This document shows, in pieces, positions 21,431 through 32,861 of a DNA stretch of 64,000 nt (the first letter of the stretch is position 1; each line of letters opens with the position of its first letter). A model generated the notes under the pieces. That model had not been told where the DNA came from, ran no database searches, and saw only the letters and a list, made by a program, of their open reading frames with translations. A program made the translations under genes and the position numbers. Source of the DNA: Taudactylus pleione (lineage: Eukaryota; Chordata; Amphibia; Anura; Myobatrachidae); NCBI GenBank assembly GCA_031769625.1, contig JAUIMM010000534.1, forward strand, positions 12,911,001-12,975,000. The letters run 5' to 3'.

Positions 21431-23240
21431 GCGCTAGTTATATGAAGGATATGGGGTATTAGGGACACAAACAGATATCTGGTGGGAATACAGGGGGTAG
21501 TAGTGGCTGCCACAGATCACTGTGATCCCTTTCTTGATCACTGATAGATAAATGTAGAAATGTTTGGTAGATCTTATAGGGCGCACACGGGAATTTGAGA
21601 GGATGGGAAAAGGATAGATGGTATGAACATTACTATAAAAGAATATATGTCTGTGCTGTGTATACCGGATAAAAATGAATAGAGTGTCGGACTGGGTTCT
21701 ATTCATACATTTATTACCTAAAAGCATTAATACATTCAAGATATGTGTAATAGTTGTGATGTGAACTGTGCGTATTATATGGCTAGGTTCTCCAAAAAAT
21801 AATGATCAATTGTATAATGGTGTTCCAAAATATACATAAAAATAAAAATTAAAAAAGTGTGTAAATGGAGATATGGGAAGTATGTGACAAATGGTAGAAA
21901 CAAATATATACAATGAGTATCAGAAATAGTTCCTAAAATATATTCTGCACATGGATATAATCAGCAACAATGGCTCCATATGCCGTTAGTATTGATAACA
22001 GTGTCTCTTTTCACAGATGACTCTTTCTTGTAGAAATAACACAATTCTTCAACAGGTGAAAAGCCAATATATACCAATATAGAATGTTTGTTTAAGTCCT
22101 GTGGGTGCGCGCACCTCCTGCCTCAATCCGTGCGAGGATGTTATGTATACTCCTGTGTGGATGCCAGGCAGCTGCCGGCGTGATAATCTTGTTTATGCTG
22201 GCTTGCATCTGCTGGGGCCTCGTTCCAGTCGCGGGCAATATGAAAATTGCCTCTATGCCGGCGCTTTAGTCTGTAACTCTTCTAATGGTTAGACTCTGTC
22301 TGTATGTGATAGTTCATCTGCGAACTCCGGATAGTATGAACACACAGCCTGGTCACGCAAAGCAGAGCTCTTGCTTACATGGCCAGGTGTGCACGATGTC
22401 CCAGTGTGTGTTTCTATTTCCGGGTTCTCTGATAGATGTGGATTCCTGTGTGTTACCAACGCGTTTCTCCCAGTATGGGCTTCGTCAGGGACAGTAAAGA
22501 ATGTGTCCATAATATGGGTCTTCCTCTTTAAATAGCGTTCTCAATAGTTTGTTTAATTGAAAAATATTTAGAAAATAAAAGTAATTAAAACATCTTTTTG
22601 CATTTTGTCTGTGTCACAGTGTCAAAAATGTTGTTAATCTGTATCTTTTGTGTATAATGTTTAAAAAAAATTTGTATTAGAAACATATGTATATTGGAAT
22701 GGCATGAAATAAATAGATATATAATTGTATGTAGTATGGGTCCAGAGAAATATGAAATAAAAAATAAGAATGGATATGGTAAAACTAAATGGTTGAAATA
22801 TATATATGAAATAATAAAAATAAATGGTGGGCCAGTTATATGTAAAAAGAGGGAATGCATACATATAAAAATTGTAAAAAATAAGTAAATATATAAAATA
22901 GAATGAATATAAAAGTTTTTAAATGTATAATAAATATATAGCCATCAAGAGCTTAGGATAGACATTTATTTGATAGGATCGTTTTTGGGTCTGTGAATTT
23001 AAGTATAATATCCCAATGCTATACAAGTATATATCTAATGAATAAGTAAGTTCCTTCTCTTCTTTATTTCATATATTTTATTGTTTATCGATCCCCCTGT
23101 TTGAAAGCATGGTCCAGTATTCTCTTTCCATGATCTGTTTTGTTCCTATTTAATAAATGTCGGTCTCTTCAATAATGACTCATTGGGGTTATAATATAGT
23201 TATGATGTAGTTATAAGATCGCAGTTCCTTTGATCTTTCT
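21430..23240 (-). mobile_element. PLE-type 3' segment inserted between Gypsy gag and pol
   Basis: Gypsy gag stops at about 23243 and pol resumes at about 21430. Between them lies unrelated AT-rich DNA that, on the minus strand, ends in a good hammerhead-like motif (22457-22490), as PLE 3' ends do. I see no RT here, so it is a terminal fragment or a solo terminal repeat. The assignment rests on the ribozyme-like motif and its AT-rich upstream DNA. Confidence 0.5.
22457..22490 (-). ncRNA. Hammerhead-ribozyme-like motif
   Basis: On the minus strand CCCTGACGA is followed by AG, a CCCA/TGGG helix with a UAC loop, then A, GAAA, the palindrome ACGCGT (22459-22464), T and GG. The core CTGACGA and GAAA are both intact; helix I is only CC/GG. 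This is one of the better-preserved copies. As elsewhere, one or two unpaired bases lie at the base of helix II. Confidence 0.5.
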
Positions 23241-23242
23241 AT

Positions 23243-23740
23243 ATTTTCCGTAACGCTGGGTCTTTCCACCCAGAGTCAATAGATCACTTGCGGAACTCAG
23301 TGCAGTAATCCTCCGCAGCTCTCTGTCCCTGTTTTAAGGATCTAAGACTAGACTCCACCAAAGCTGCCTTATCCAGATCATCATAGAGGAGACCTAAGGC
23401 GGAGAAGAATGCATCCACAGTTTGAAGTGCACTGTGTATGGAAGGAAGACCAAAGGCCCAGGTCTGGGGATCACCTTGAAGCAACGAGATTATAATACCA
23501 ACTCGTTGGGTTTTGGAGCCAGGTGACCCCAGTCGTAGTCTAAAAAATAGCTCTCTTTAAAATTAAGTCCTTGCATTTGCCAGAAAATCGATCTGGCAAA
23601 TTTAATTTAGGCTCCTGAGGACCTGCTGAAGCGGAGGCAGCTTACGATTCCTCGATTTGAAGAGAAAGTTCATGAACTTTCTGGATCAGGGCCTGGATCT
23701 GTGTTGCGAGGATTTGAGCTGGATTCTGTATTGGTTCCAT
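23243..23740 (-). pseudogene. Ty3/Gypsy gag relic
   Basis: The minus-strand frames begin near 23740 (MEPIQNPAQILATQIQALIQ, a helical N-terminus), pass a frameshifted LNLPDRFSGKCKD segment and enter the capsid-like part: LLQGDPQTWAFGLPS, then DAFFSALGLLYDDLDK and AAEDYCTEFRK. Beyond one stop, IDSGWKDPALR continues to about 23243. This matches the Gypsy gag of vertebrate elements whose pol is at 19878-21430. No nucleocapsid zinc knuckle remains. It is dead through stops, frameshifts and the insertion on its 3' side. Confidence 0.85.
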
Positions 23741-23794
23741 GATCACAAACCTCAAACACTGCGATATTCCTAATATTTTTAAGGCCGGTGATAA

Positions 23795-24780
23795 TGTTAT
23801 GAGTCTAGATTTAGATTCACCACTGACTAGCTATAGTGCTGAGAATTATGTAGTTATGACTGTCGCCGTACCCCTAAGAATGAAGTCAAGCAATAGCCTT
23901 GAGGGTTGGTAATGTTAACAAGATTTGACTTTGGCTGAGTAGCAGCCTTGGTGGCTTGTGTTGCTTGGCTTGGTGCAGCCTTGGCCTAGTAGCAGCCTTG
24001 AGGGCTATTAGCGCTTGGCAAGGAGTGGCCTTTGGGCCATGTAGCAACCTTAAAAGCTGGTGTGCTTGGCAAGGTGCAGCCTTTGAGCCATGTATCAGCC
24101 TTGAGGGCTGGTAGTGCTTGGCAAGGTGCAGCCTTTGAGATGAGTAGCAGGACGCAGAGTTGCATCGGCAAAAAGATGCAGAAATGCGACTTGTGCCGCC
24201 AAGTTGACACAAGCAGCAGGAGACACTGGAGTGCAGCGTGTGCTGCCGAGATGATACAAACAGCAGGAGACACTGGAGTACGACTTGTGCTGCCAGGATG
24301 ACACAAGCGGCAGGAGACACTGGAGTGCAGCTTGTGCCACCAAGATGACACTAGCGGCAGGACGCTGGATTGCGTAGGCAGGAGATGCTGGATTGTGGCC
24401 TGTGCCACTGGGATGACACAAGTGGCAGGAGACACTGGAGTGTGACTTGTGCCGCCGAGATGACACAAATGGCAGGAGACACTCGAGACAAGTGAGATAC
24501 AAGACTTGACAGGATGCAAACACCAGAACTGGAAACCCGTGAAATGCTATCACTGGCATCCGTGCAACGCATCAACAGGAAAGAAATAGAAGGAGTAACC
24601 AATCTGGTCCCGGCAGACATATGGCTAGAGGGAGTACTTTCATGTATTGACAGTACGACGACTCAGACTTCCAGCAACAGGCCTAAGGGAACTGTTGGGA
24701 GCACCGTTGTCCAACAAGATGCAGTGGCAGCTTGTGACACTTTGCTCCTAACTATAAATAGGTCCTGACCCACAGAACCA
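23795..24780 (-). repeat. Gypsy 5' LTR with internal tandem repeats
   Basis: TGTTATGAGTCTAG at 23795 matches the 3' LTR start at 18159. Two tandem blocks fill it: about 45-bp units with AGCAGCCTTGAGGGCT and GCTTGGCAAGGTGCAGCC (23930-24140), and about 43-bp units with GCAGGAGACACTGGAGTG (24200-24490). A TATTTATAG box (minus strand, near 24757) could serve the promoter. The outer edge near 24780 is approximate. Confidence 0.75.
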
Positions 24781-25271
24781 ACTGAGATTGTCTGTGGATT
24801 TTTTGGGATATTATGTCCAAGAATATGCCACCTCCTTGATAGAGTAGACCGTGGGCAACTGAAAATCCCACCCAGATTTTCTATTTTCTATTTTATACAT
24901 TTCAGGTTAGTATTTTATACATTTCAGGGTTGATGTTTTGCCCATTGATCAATGATACTGTATTTAGTCTATAGGGAAAACATTCTATCAAATCAATCTA
25001 AATACATGCAGAAAGGGTAATACAGTATAAAGTAACATACTATTAAGAGCCAACATATGTTTAGAGGTGGATAAAGTAGTAAGGTCAAATGCTAAAATTA
25101 TTGTTCTAAAGGAAAAAAACTTTAATTAGTTTGCATGAAGGAGCAATGGAAAGTGGTTTAATAAGTGTAATAACAATAGGTTAGGGCAGTGATTCCCAAG
25201 CTGGGTACCGTGGCACCCTGGTGTGCTACAGGTCACTTGTAGGTGTGCCACAGGTTCAGGATCAAAACAAA

Positions 25272-25820
25272 GGGCCTGATTCAGACCCACTCGCAAGCGG
25301 CTGTCCGCTCGCAAGTGGGTCGATGTTGTGCACTGCGCATGCGCACGACGGCGGGAGCTCCGTCGTGCACATGCGCCAGACGCGACGAGCGAAGGACTTT
25401 CCTTCGCTCGTTGTGTCTGATCAAAGGGGGCGTGCTGTCGATGTTGATTGACAGCACGCCCCCTTTGGTGGGCGTGCCGGGGGCGTGCCTCCCTGACGGG
25501 GGCATTCCCAAGGGAACGCCTACCGTCAGAAGCCGGCCCACTGACATCACTAGTGATGTCAGTGGGAGTGATTTTGGCTCTGATAGAGCCAAAATCACTC
25601 CGGGCCTTGCGGTTGAAAAACTCAACCGCAGGCTCCGGCTCGCAGTGGCGATGGTCGCGATGGTCAAGACCATTGCGGCCATCAAACTGCACGCTCGTAT
25701 AGGCTGTGGGTGGTGACCCACAGCTATACGAGCGTCCAGGAGGATGCTCCATAATTATGGAGGGCGGCCCTAATTCAGAGCGTGCGCTCTGCTCAGAGCG
25801 TACGGCTCTGAATGAGGGCC
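25272..25820. mobile_element. Palindromic MITE, TSD AAA
   Basis: GGGCCTGATTCAGACCCACT opens it, and CTGAATGAGGGCC closes it; AAA flanks both sides (25269-25271, 25821-25823). It is made of stacked hairpins: GATGTTGATTGACAGCACGC-type, CACTGACATCACTAGTGATG, and AGTGATTTTGGCTCTGATAG with its complement. The open frames on both strands (for example 25126-25752) are mirror images of the palindromes and are not genes. Confidence 0.88.
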
Positions 25821-26770
25821 AAAGTGTTTATGGTCAATGTGTCAATGTGATCAGTGCTGGTGGCTGACAATCATAAAATATGTGGACAAACAGAAGTGCA
25901 ACCCTGTCTACCGCTACATAGCTGTTTTAATTTCTCAGTAAGAACTGTTTGGCCTAGTTGCTCTGCAGAACAAATGCTGACACTCTACTTTACCATCATT
26001 CAAAAATGTTTAGGAAGCACTGGGTTAGGGAAATAGATTCAGGAAATAATAATGGACAGAGGGAAATGGTGTGCCAGTGAGTGTAGATATCAGAACAAAA
26101 GGAAACTTTGCTAGCTATAACCACTTTTAAAAGTGTATGCTGTTAAAATTGCAATCCACATTTTATTTAGCTTAGAATTGTATAAAATATGCTAGACTTT
26201 AGTTGCCGGTAACACAATTCTAGGAGTCGGACTGATTTACAGGCAATGTTTATGTGTCACAACTGTCTTTACATCATAGCTGCCACTCACTGTATCCTTC
26301 ATAGTGCCAACCCACTGATGCTGTGTAGTAGGCTATTGCAGATACCCACCGCAACAGAGAGACAAGAGTGACTAGTTTTATTCTCAGTTGCTCGTTAAAG
26401 TTTCAAAACCTTTCTGTGGCAACTGTCAATCCTCCAACTCCTGCACACTGCTTCACTCACCGTTACTTCTTATTCTCTGCAGCACACTTACTTTAACCCA
26501 CAGTTCCCCACTAGCACTATTCAACTCCCCTGTACACTTCCTACATCCTCTGAACTCTCCAGAACTTTCTAGACTTTTAACTTTATTCCAACCCTGTTTG
26601 CGTTGGCAACTGCCTAACTGCTTAAAACAGGGTATTATATATTTACACACATACTTAGTTCAAAACCACTATTATCATGTAACAAAAGAACCCACATTGC
26701 ATTAATAGCCTCCACAAATAATATATACATTATACCTATACATTATACCACCACTGCCACATAACACTAT

Positions 26771-26948
26771 GGGGAATATGTACTAAGCCCTGGAGAGAAA
26801 TAAAGTGGAGAGAGATTTAAGTACCAACCAATCAGCAACTAACTGCCACTTTACAGGCTGTGTTTGAAAAATGACAGTTAGGAGTTGAGTGGTTGGTGCT
26901 TTATCTCTCTCTACTTTCTTTCTCTCAACGGCTGAGTACATCTACCCC
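26771..26948. mobile_element. Short palindromic MITE (GGGGAATATGTACTAAG ends)
   Basis: GGGGAATATGTACTAAGCC and the reverse complement of GGCTGAGTACATCTACCCC are inverted ends. The inner arms AGTACCAACCAATCAG / GGTTGGTGCTT continue the fold. It is an intact sister of the split copy at 17384-18152. Confidence 0.75.
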
Positions 26949-27286
26949 TACATCTTCTGTACCCAGATCCTACATAACACTCAGAAAACACATGGTCTAG
27001 CAAAGCAATAATGTGGTCAGCTTCCTTCAGTCAGGATCCTACTCCAATAGTCCCCACAATGTGGATGCAGCATTGCCACCCTTGATGATAGGCACACAGT
27101 TAGGATGGAACTTTTGTAAGGCTAAAAGGGTGTCTCTTGGTTTGGAGATTGCATGTAATAAACCATCTGTTACTAAAACAGATCTTTTGTTAGGAGTTAA
27201 CAAATTTATACCCAATAATGACATATTTTTTTCCTTATTGCTTTAGTTATTGGCCTCATCACTAATACATATATTAGTGATGATTA

Positions 27287-27314
27287 CATATATATATATA
27301 TATATATATATATA
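27287..27314. repeat. (TA)n microsatellite
   Basis: An uninterrupted TA run of about 14 units. It precedes a GACAGGCTCAATCCACGGCA segment that may be the end of a PLE-type unit. Confidence 0.9.
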
Positions 27315-27724
27315 CGACAGGCTCAATCCACGGCACTCGACCATCTGGGGTGCCCTTGGTATGTGACCACACCATCTACATAAAAAATATCATGCAAACT
27401 CAGCACTCACATGCTTTTCAAACTGCAACTCCTTTGAACATAGGGAATGTTGGTTCCAAAATATTGCAATAATTTGTTAAGCTGGCCACCGCTTCACGGT
27501 CATTCCCATCTAGCCCGTCCCTACACTGATTCTCAGACAAATGAACTTGATCTGCCATCTTGGCCTCAAGCTTGCATATACCTCCCAACATTTCAAAATT
27601 GCTAAGGGGACAGAGGGCCGAACAGGGGGTGTGACTTATGGGAAGGGGTGGGGCCTATGAAAAAATTTGCGGAGTCTCGCAGCTTTCACCATTTTCATCA
27701 AGCATTTTATGCCTATACACAGTA

Positions 27725-27828
27725 GGTAAACTGTAAGCTTACGAGCAGGGCCATCATGCCTCTTTGTCTGTTATTACCTAGAATTGTTTTATTATTGTTT
27801 GTTGCGCAACAGAATATGATGGCACTAA
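27725..27828 (+). repeat. CR1/L2-type retroelement tail fragment
   Basis: The motif GTAAGCTTACGAGCAGGGCC followed by a T-rich stretch and GTTGCGCAACAGAATATGATGGC resembles the conserved 3' tail better preserved at 60850-61148. It lacks the final microsatellite. Confidence 0.5.
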
Positions 27829-27940
27829 AGGCCTGATTCAGCAAGGATCGCTATTGCAATAGCGTACGCAGATAACCGATTGTTGCATACTGCGTATGCG
27901 CGTATGCACCGCACAGCGCGTGCGTGGCAGCAGCATTGGG
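27829..27940. mobile_element. 5' fragment of a GGGCCTGATTC-family MITE
   Basis: AGGCCTGATTCAGCAAGGAT and a GCATACTGCGTATGCGCGTA segment match the family; the element is cut off in a G run near 27940. Confidence 0.7.
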
Positions 27941-28808
27941 GGGGGGACAAGTTTAGGAGATTATGTCCCTATATCCTGACGGTCTGAATGAAATAGTAGA
28001 TCTAGAGCTTTTATAGTTATATATGTATTGGCTACTGGAGGGGAAGGGGTTATTAATGACTGGCTGTATGTTTTTTCTTTTTCCTTTTTCTTTATTTGCT
28101 AGTCCTTTGTCATTTTATGTTTTATGGTTTATCCAAAAGCTCTCAGTAGCTATGACATTGGGGTTCTATTGGTTCCTGATGAATGTGTGTGGATTAGGGG
28201 TGTGCACTGGCCACTTTTCGTGTTTGCATTTTGGATCTGGATCTTTCTTCGTGTTTTGGATCTGGTTTGGTTTTGCCAAAACCACCCTTCCGTGTTTTGG
28301 GTTCTGGGTTTTGTGTTTTGGATCTGTATTTTTTTTAAAAAAGCATAAAAACAGCTAAAATCACAGAATGTGTTGTTTTTTCTGCTCCTATGCTATTATT
28401 AACCTCAATTACCTTCATTTCCACTCATTTCCAGTCTATTCTGAACACCTCACACCTCACAATAGTGTTTTTATGTCCAAAAGGTTGCACCAAGGTAGCT
28501 GGATGACTATGCTAAGCGACACGAGTGGGCGGCACAAACACGTGGCCCATCTAGGAGTGACACTGCAGTGGCAGACAGGATGGCAGTTTGAAAAACTAGG
28601 CCCCAAACAGTACAAAATGCAAAGAAAAAAAAGAGTTGTCCTTGTATCCTCCTACCCACCCTTATGTTGTATAAACAGGACATGCACACTTTAACAAACC
28701 AATCATTTCAGCGCCAGGGTTTGCCACATGACTGTGGCTGAAATGATTGGTTCGTTTGGGCCCCCACAAAACAAGCTGGCAATTAATCTGTCCATGCACA
28801 AACTGGCT

Positions 28809-29081
28809 CTACGGAGGCAAGATGTCGTCCTCATCCTCCTCATTCACCGATTCCTCACCCTCTTCAGTGTTGTGTACATCCTCATACTCACAGAGTATTA
28901 ACTTGTCCCCACTGGAATCCACCACGACAGGTCCCTCTGTACGTTCTGGAGGCTGGTCTCCCTGGAAGAGTTGATAATTCATTTTTATGAACATCATCTT
29001 CTCCACATTTTGTGGAAGCAACCTCCTACGCCTTTCGCTGACAAGGTTCCCGGCTGCACTAAACACTCTTTCGGAGTACAC
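28809..29081 (-). pseudogene. hAT transposase C-terminal fragment (dimerisation domain)
   Basis: The frame reads YSERVFSAAGNLVSERRRRL and LLPQNVEKMMFIKMN, the hallmark C-terminal dimerisation region of BED-finger hAT transposases, then an acidic tail (VNEEDEDD) ending at a stop. The BED finger, DDE core and helical insertion are gone. The acidic extension after the dimerisation domain is a feature of this family as seen here. It cannot transpose on its own. Confidence 0.88.
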
Positions 29082-29164
29082 ACTGGAGGGGGGGCAACTC
29101 AGGTAAAATGGAGCCAGTTTGTACAGGGGCCTCCAAATTGCCTCTTTTTCGTGAGCGGGTCTGA

Positions 29165-29650
29165 ATCAGGCCCACAGTGCACACAATTCACAAACACAGA
29201 AAATATTTTTTTATTTTGTTTGGAGTGCACTTGGGGGGTTACACCACCCTTTAACAGATGAGCCAGCCGGCCCTTTACTTATGACAGACAGATGCACGCT
29301 TGGCGCTACTTTGTTGATGCACGTGCGGCTACTGCACACACAATTCACAAACAAAAATTTTTATTTTATTTTGTTTGAAGTGCACTTTGGGGGTTACAGC
29401 ACCCTTTAACGGTCAAGCCAGCCGGCCCTTCACTTATGACACAGGCGCACGCTTGGCGCTACTTTGTTGATAACCGTGCGGCCACAGTGCACACAATTCA
29501 CAAACACAGAAAATAACTTTTTATTTTGTTTGGAGTGCACTTTGGTTGTTACAGCACCCTTTAACTATGACACAGGAGCACGCTTGGCGCTACTTTGTTG
29601 ATGCACGTGCGGCTACTGCACACACAATTCACAAACACAGAAAATAATTT
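29165..29650. repeat. Tandem array of about 110-bp units in the hAT
   Basis: Four to five units each contain ACAATTCACAAACACAGAAA, a T-rich stretch, GGAGTGCACTT, ACAGCACCCTTTAAC and GCTTGGCGCTACTTTGTTGA. The same unit (in reverse orientation) is amplified at 42100-42470 and 43025-44060 in a related hAT copy. Confidence 0.88.
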
Positions 29651-30124
29651 TTTTTTGCACTTGGGGGGAGCACCCCTGATGGACAGAGCACCCCCTGGAC
29701 AACACTGCAGCACCCCTTTAGGACTGAGACACTGCACAGGACTTTGGAGTGGACCCTATGGACAACTGACTGCACTACACAGCCCAGCCAGCCCCTATGG
29801 ACTTTGGAGGAGTGGACACAGCCCTTATGGACAACAGCAGCACAGCACAGCACAACACTACACTACACAGCCCAGCCAGCCCTAACTCCCACCCTCTCTC
29901 TTCACTGTCCACAGCCGAGTGAGAAAATGGCGCCGACATGGGTACCTTATATAGAATCCAAAACCCGCGAGACCCGGAAGGCGGGATGATGATGTTTTGC
30001 CTCGATTTCAGATCCGAGTCAGGCGGGAAAAGTCGAGCCTGACTCGGATCGGCCTCAGATTGGGGGGCTCGGGGGGGTTCGGATTTCAGAAATCCGAACC
30101 CGCTCACCCCTAGTGTGGATATAT

Positions 30125-30577
30125 ATAATTGTTGCATACTGTGCATGCACCACATCATGAGTGCATGGCGGCAGCATTATGATCATACTGCGATCATGCA
30201 GACCATGGAAAGCCATCGCAGAGTGAGTGACAGATAGTTAGTGTTTGGAGGTGGTGATGGGGGAATGGTTGGAGAAATGCAGGCATGCCTGTCAGTTTGA
30301 AAGCCGTTGCATGGGCGTGCAGAAATTAGCCACTGCAACTGCATACACAGCTTGAGTACTCTCTGTGTGTGACGAGATTAGCAATTTCTAATTAAAGTCA
30401 GACGTGTTGTAATTGTGCGTGACTCGGTGTTCCAGATGTGAGATACTGTAACGGTAGTGGGCGTCTTTATGCTGGCTGCGTGATGGTTTTGCGATAGGAA
30501 TCATCATATTTTTGCAGGAGATCTACGTACGTAATCACAGCCGTGATCGCAATAGCGATCTGTAATGAATCAGGCCC
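30125..30577. mobile_element. GGGCCTGATTC-family MITE, 5'-truncated
   Basis: The right end TGTAATGAATCAGGCCC is intact. The interior (GCAGAGTGAGTGACAG, GTTGCATGGGCGTGCAG) matches 31337-31843. The left end is missing; the nearby hAT inserted just outside it. Confidence 0.75.
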
Positions 30578-30761
30578 TATATAAGTGACTGTAAATACAA
30601 TAATAAAATAAAATAAATAAATATGGGTATGACCACATGTAATTTTTGGGAGAGGATGGTAAATCACAGGAGTTCTATCTGCCTCTCTCTTCAGAAGAAG
30701 ACCTCTAACAAACCTGTTGCTCAGCACTTGTATGTTCTTGGATAATAGGTATCTGCACGGG

Positions 30762-31070
30762 TTGGGTACGGGATCCCGTGGCAGGGATGTCGGCCATCAC
30801 AGTACCAACAGCGGCATCCTAACAGTCAGAATCCTGATGCAACTAACTAAGTAGACTAGCACTAACCTCTAACTCTCGCCTCCAACAGCCTAACCCCCAC
30901 AGCCTAACCCTTCCCCTAGTGCCTAACCGTAACCCTCCCCCTAACCCCAAAACTTACTGTCAGGATGCCGGCAGTCAGAATACAGGAGCCAGGATTCCAA
31001 CTGCTGTTGGGATTCCGATGCTGGTATTTTGTGCGCTAACATAACGACCACCGGGATGTCAACTATACCC
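30762..31070. repeat. Interspersed repeat with CCTAACCC-rich centre
   Basis: Edges resembling GGGATCCCG and CGGGATGTCAACTATACCCC, with inverted inner segments (GGCATCCTAACAGTCAGAAT and CTGTCAGGATGCCGGCAGT), suggest a MITE. The centre is CTAACCC-rich. A similar end is seen at 44430-44480. The boundaries are not certain. Confidence 0.5.
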
Positions 31071-31336
31071 CATCTGCACTTAGGTGTAGGCTTATCAAAT
31101 GGATGATCAAATTACTATATGATGGCGACCACTAATTGGCAAAACAAAAAGTCTAAATGGACTTTAAGACTAGAGATACTTGCCCTAAAATTTATCAAAT
31201 CCATGTAAGTTATTTTTGCAATCTAACATCAATTTGCTCTATATCGAAATGCATTATAATTTTTTCATCACTATGATGTGTATATCTGAACACAGTTGGT
31301 GGTCCCAGGAAAATCAGTGCACAGAAAAACAACTAT

Positions 31337-31843
31337 GGGCCTGATGCAGCATGGAACGCAATTGCAGCAGTGTATGTAGATCGGTCGAGGGTGCGTACTG
31401 CGCATTCGTATGCAGCGCAGTGCACATGCATGAGTTAGCTTTGCGATCACTCAAGCAGAATGAAAGCCATCTCAGAGTGAGTGACAGGTGTTTGCGGGTG
31501 GTGACAGAGGAGTGGTCAGTGAAACACAGGTATGCCTGTCCATTTGAATGCCGTTGCATGGGCATACATAAATTCGCCACTGAGATGACATACACAGCTT
31601 GAGTACTCACTGAATTGCAGTATCTGTGGCAGGTCAGACCTGCTATAAATGTGCGTGAGGGGCCGATGTTCCCAATGTATATGCAGGACTGCAAGGTATT
31701 ATGGATGTGAGATAGCGGTAGTGGGCGTGTCTATGCTGGCTGTTAAACGGCTTTGCAAATGCAGTCATTAGCATACTTTCGCAGCAGACCTCCATGCATA
31801 ATCGCAGCTGCAATCGCAATAGTGATCCATGCTGAATCATGCT
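31337..31843. mobile_element. GGGCCTGATTC-family MITE
   Basis: GGGCCTGATGCAGCATGG and CCATGCTGAATCATGC are near-inverted ends. The interior resembles 14431-14961 and 30125-30577. The TSD is not clear. Confidence 0.72.
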
Positions 31844-32214
31844 GCACTAACTTCACAACTCTCTGAGGAGAGTATAAGGGCACCCGCGAATGCAGGGGGA
31901 GTTTCTGAGTACTCAGAAACCCCCCCTGATGATCCCCAAAAAACTTTTGGAGACAGAGACAGCACTCTGTCTCTGACCTCTGCTTTTTAATGCGGGCTCC
32001 CTGCACTGCGAACACTGGAAGCAATCAGTGGCTAAAAAAAAGTCTCCGATCGCTTCAGAGGCCAGAGTTCCCAGTGATGCACTGCGCGGGTGATGTCATG
32101 ACGTCACCTGTGATGTGAGGAGCCTGCTGGATCTAGACAGATCCAGTCAGAGGCAGTGGTGCAGCAGGAGCCAGCTGGATTGGGAGCAGCGTGGTGAGGT
32201 AAGTACTGGGTGCA

Positions 32215-32625
32215 GGGGGTGGGCACTGCATAATGGGCACTACTTTAGGGGGCCCTGCATATGGGGCACTCCATATGGGACACTACTTTAGGGGGCCCTG
32301 CATATGGGGACTGCACAATAGGCACTTTTAGGGGGCCCTGCATATGGGGATTGCATAATGGGCACTACTTTAGGGGGCCCTGCATATGGGGACTGCACAG
32401 TAGGCACTTTTAGGGGGCCCTGCATATGGGGATTGCATAATGGGCACTACTTTAGGGGGCACTGCATATGGGGACTGCACAATAGGCACTTTTAGGGGGC
32501 CCTGCATTGGGGGACTGCATAATGGGCACTACTTTAGAGGGCTCTGCATATGGGTCAAAACTACAGGGGGCATGGCATAAGGGGAGCTGCATATGGGGCA
32601 AAACTACTGGGGGCACTGCATATAA
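32215..32625. repeat. Minisatellite (TTTAGGGGGCCCTGCATATGG units)
   Basis: Alternating units of about 45-60 bp combine TTTAGGGGGCCCTGCATATG, GGGACTGCACAATAGGCACT and GGGATTGCATAATGGGCACT. Minus-strand open frames here come from the repeat. Confidence 0.88.
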
Positions 32626-32828
32626 GGCACAATACAGATACACATAACAAAAAATGGGGGTTTATTTATTTTCTGTATAAGGAGTGCTCACCTAATAGAG
32701 TTTCTTTTGTTTGTTTGTTTGTTTGTTCTAAAAATTTCAACAATTTTGGAATGAAAACAGTCGTAAATAGCTGGAATCCACTGTTCCACTGTGTTAAATC
32801 TCCTATATCCACTTTATCTGGTCTCTGG

Positions 32829-32830
32829 TA

Positions 32831-32858
<28 letters not shown>
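32829..32858. repeat. (TA)n microsatellite
   Basis: About 14 TA units. A (GTTT)n run also lies at 32708-32726. Confidence 0.9.

Positions 32859-32859
<1 letters not shown>

Positions 32860-32861
<2 letters not shown>

Larger units (their letters stand above)
28195..30112. mobile_element. 1.9-kb hAT element, TSD GTGTGGAT
   Basis: GTGTGGAT lies at 28187-28194 and 30113-30120. The termini TAGGGGTGTGC and (reverse complement) TAGGGGTGAGC are inverted repeats, and the right end adds a subterminal palindrome GGATTTCAGAAATCC (30081-30095). It retains only the last part of the transposase (28809-29081, minus) and is otherwise filled by about 110-bp tandem units (29165-29650), plus a stray MITE end (29142-29166). 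It is an internally deleted, non-autonomous copy; relatives are at 40232-44350 and 45436-49860. Confidence 0.93.

Noticed and set aside
23886..24559. Cys-rich minus-strand frames of 144-177 codons
   Set aside because: They are translations of 43-45 bp tandem repeats in the Gypsy LTR.
25126..25752. Overlapping open frames of 146-208 codons on both strands
   Set aside because: The DNA is palindromic MITE sequence, so the frames mirror each other; no recognisable protein.
27013..27246. 77-codon plus-strand frame with a balanced composition
   Set aside because: No recognised domain, no splice signals that I trust, and a comparable minus-strand frame overlaps it.
28023..28358. Hydrophobic Phe/Trp-rich open frame of 111 codons
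   Set aside because: Low-complexity T-rich DNA across a hAT boundary (28195); the frame crosses the insertion site, so it cannot be an old gene.
29744..30158. Open frames over the CACAGCCCAGCCAGCCC region
   Set aside because: They lie in hAT subterminal repeats, and both strands are open.
27870..30178. The similar segments at 27870-27930 and 30127-30178 as a long TSD of the hAT between them
   Set aside because: They are only about 80 percent alike and lie outside the exact 8-bp hAT TSD; they are parts of two separate MITE copies.
30880..30955. CCTAACCC-rich block as an interstitial telomere
   Set aside because: The units are irregular (CTAACCCCC, CCTAACCGTAACC) and lie inside an interspersed repeat, not a TTAGGG array.
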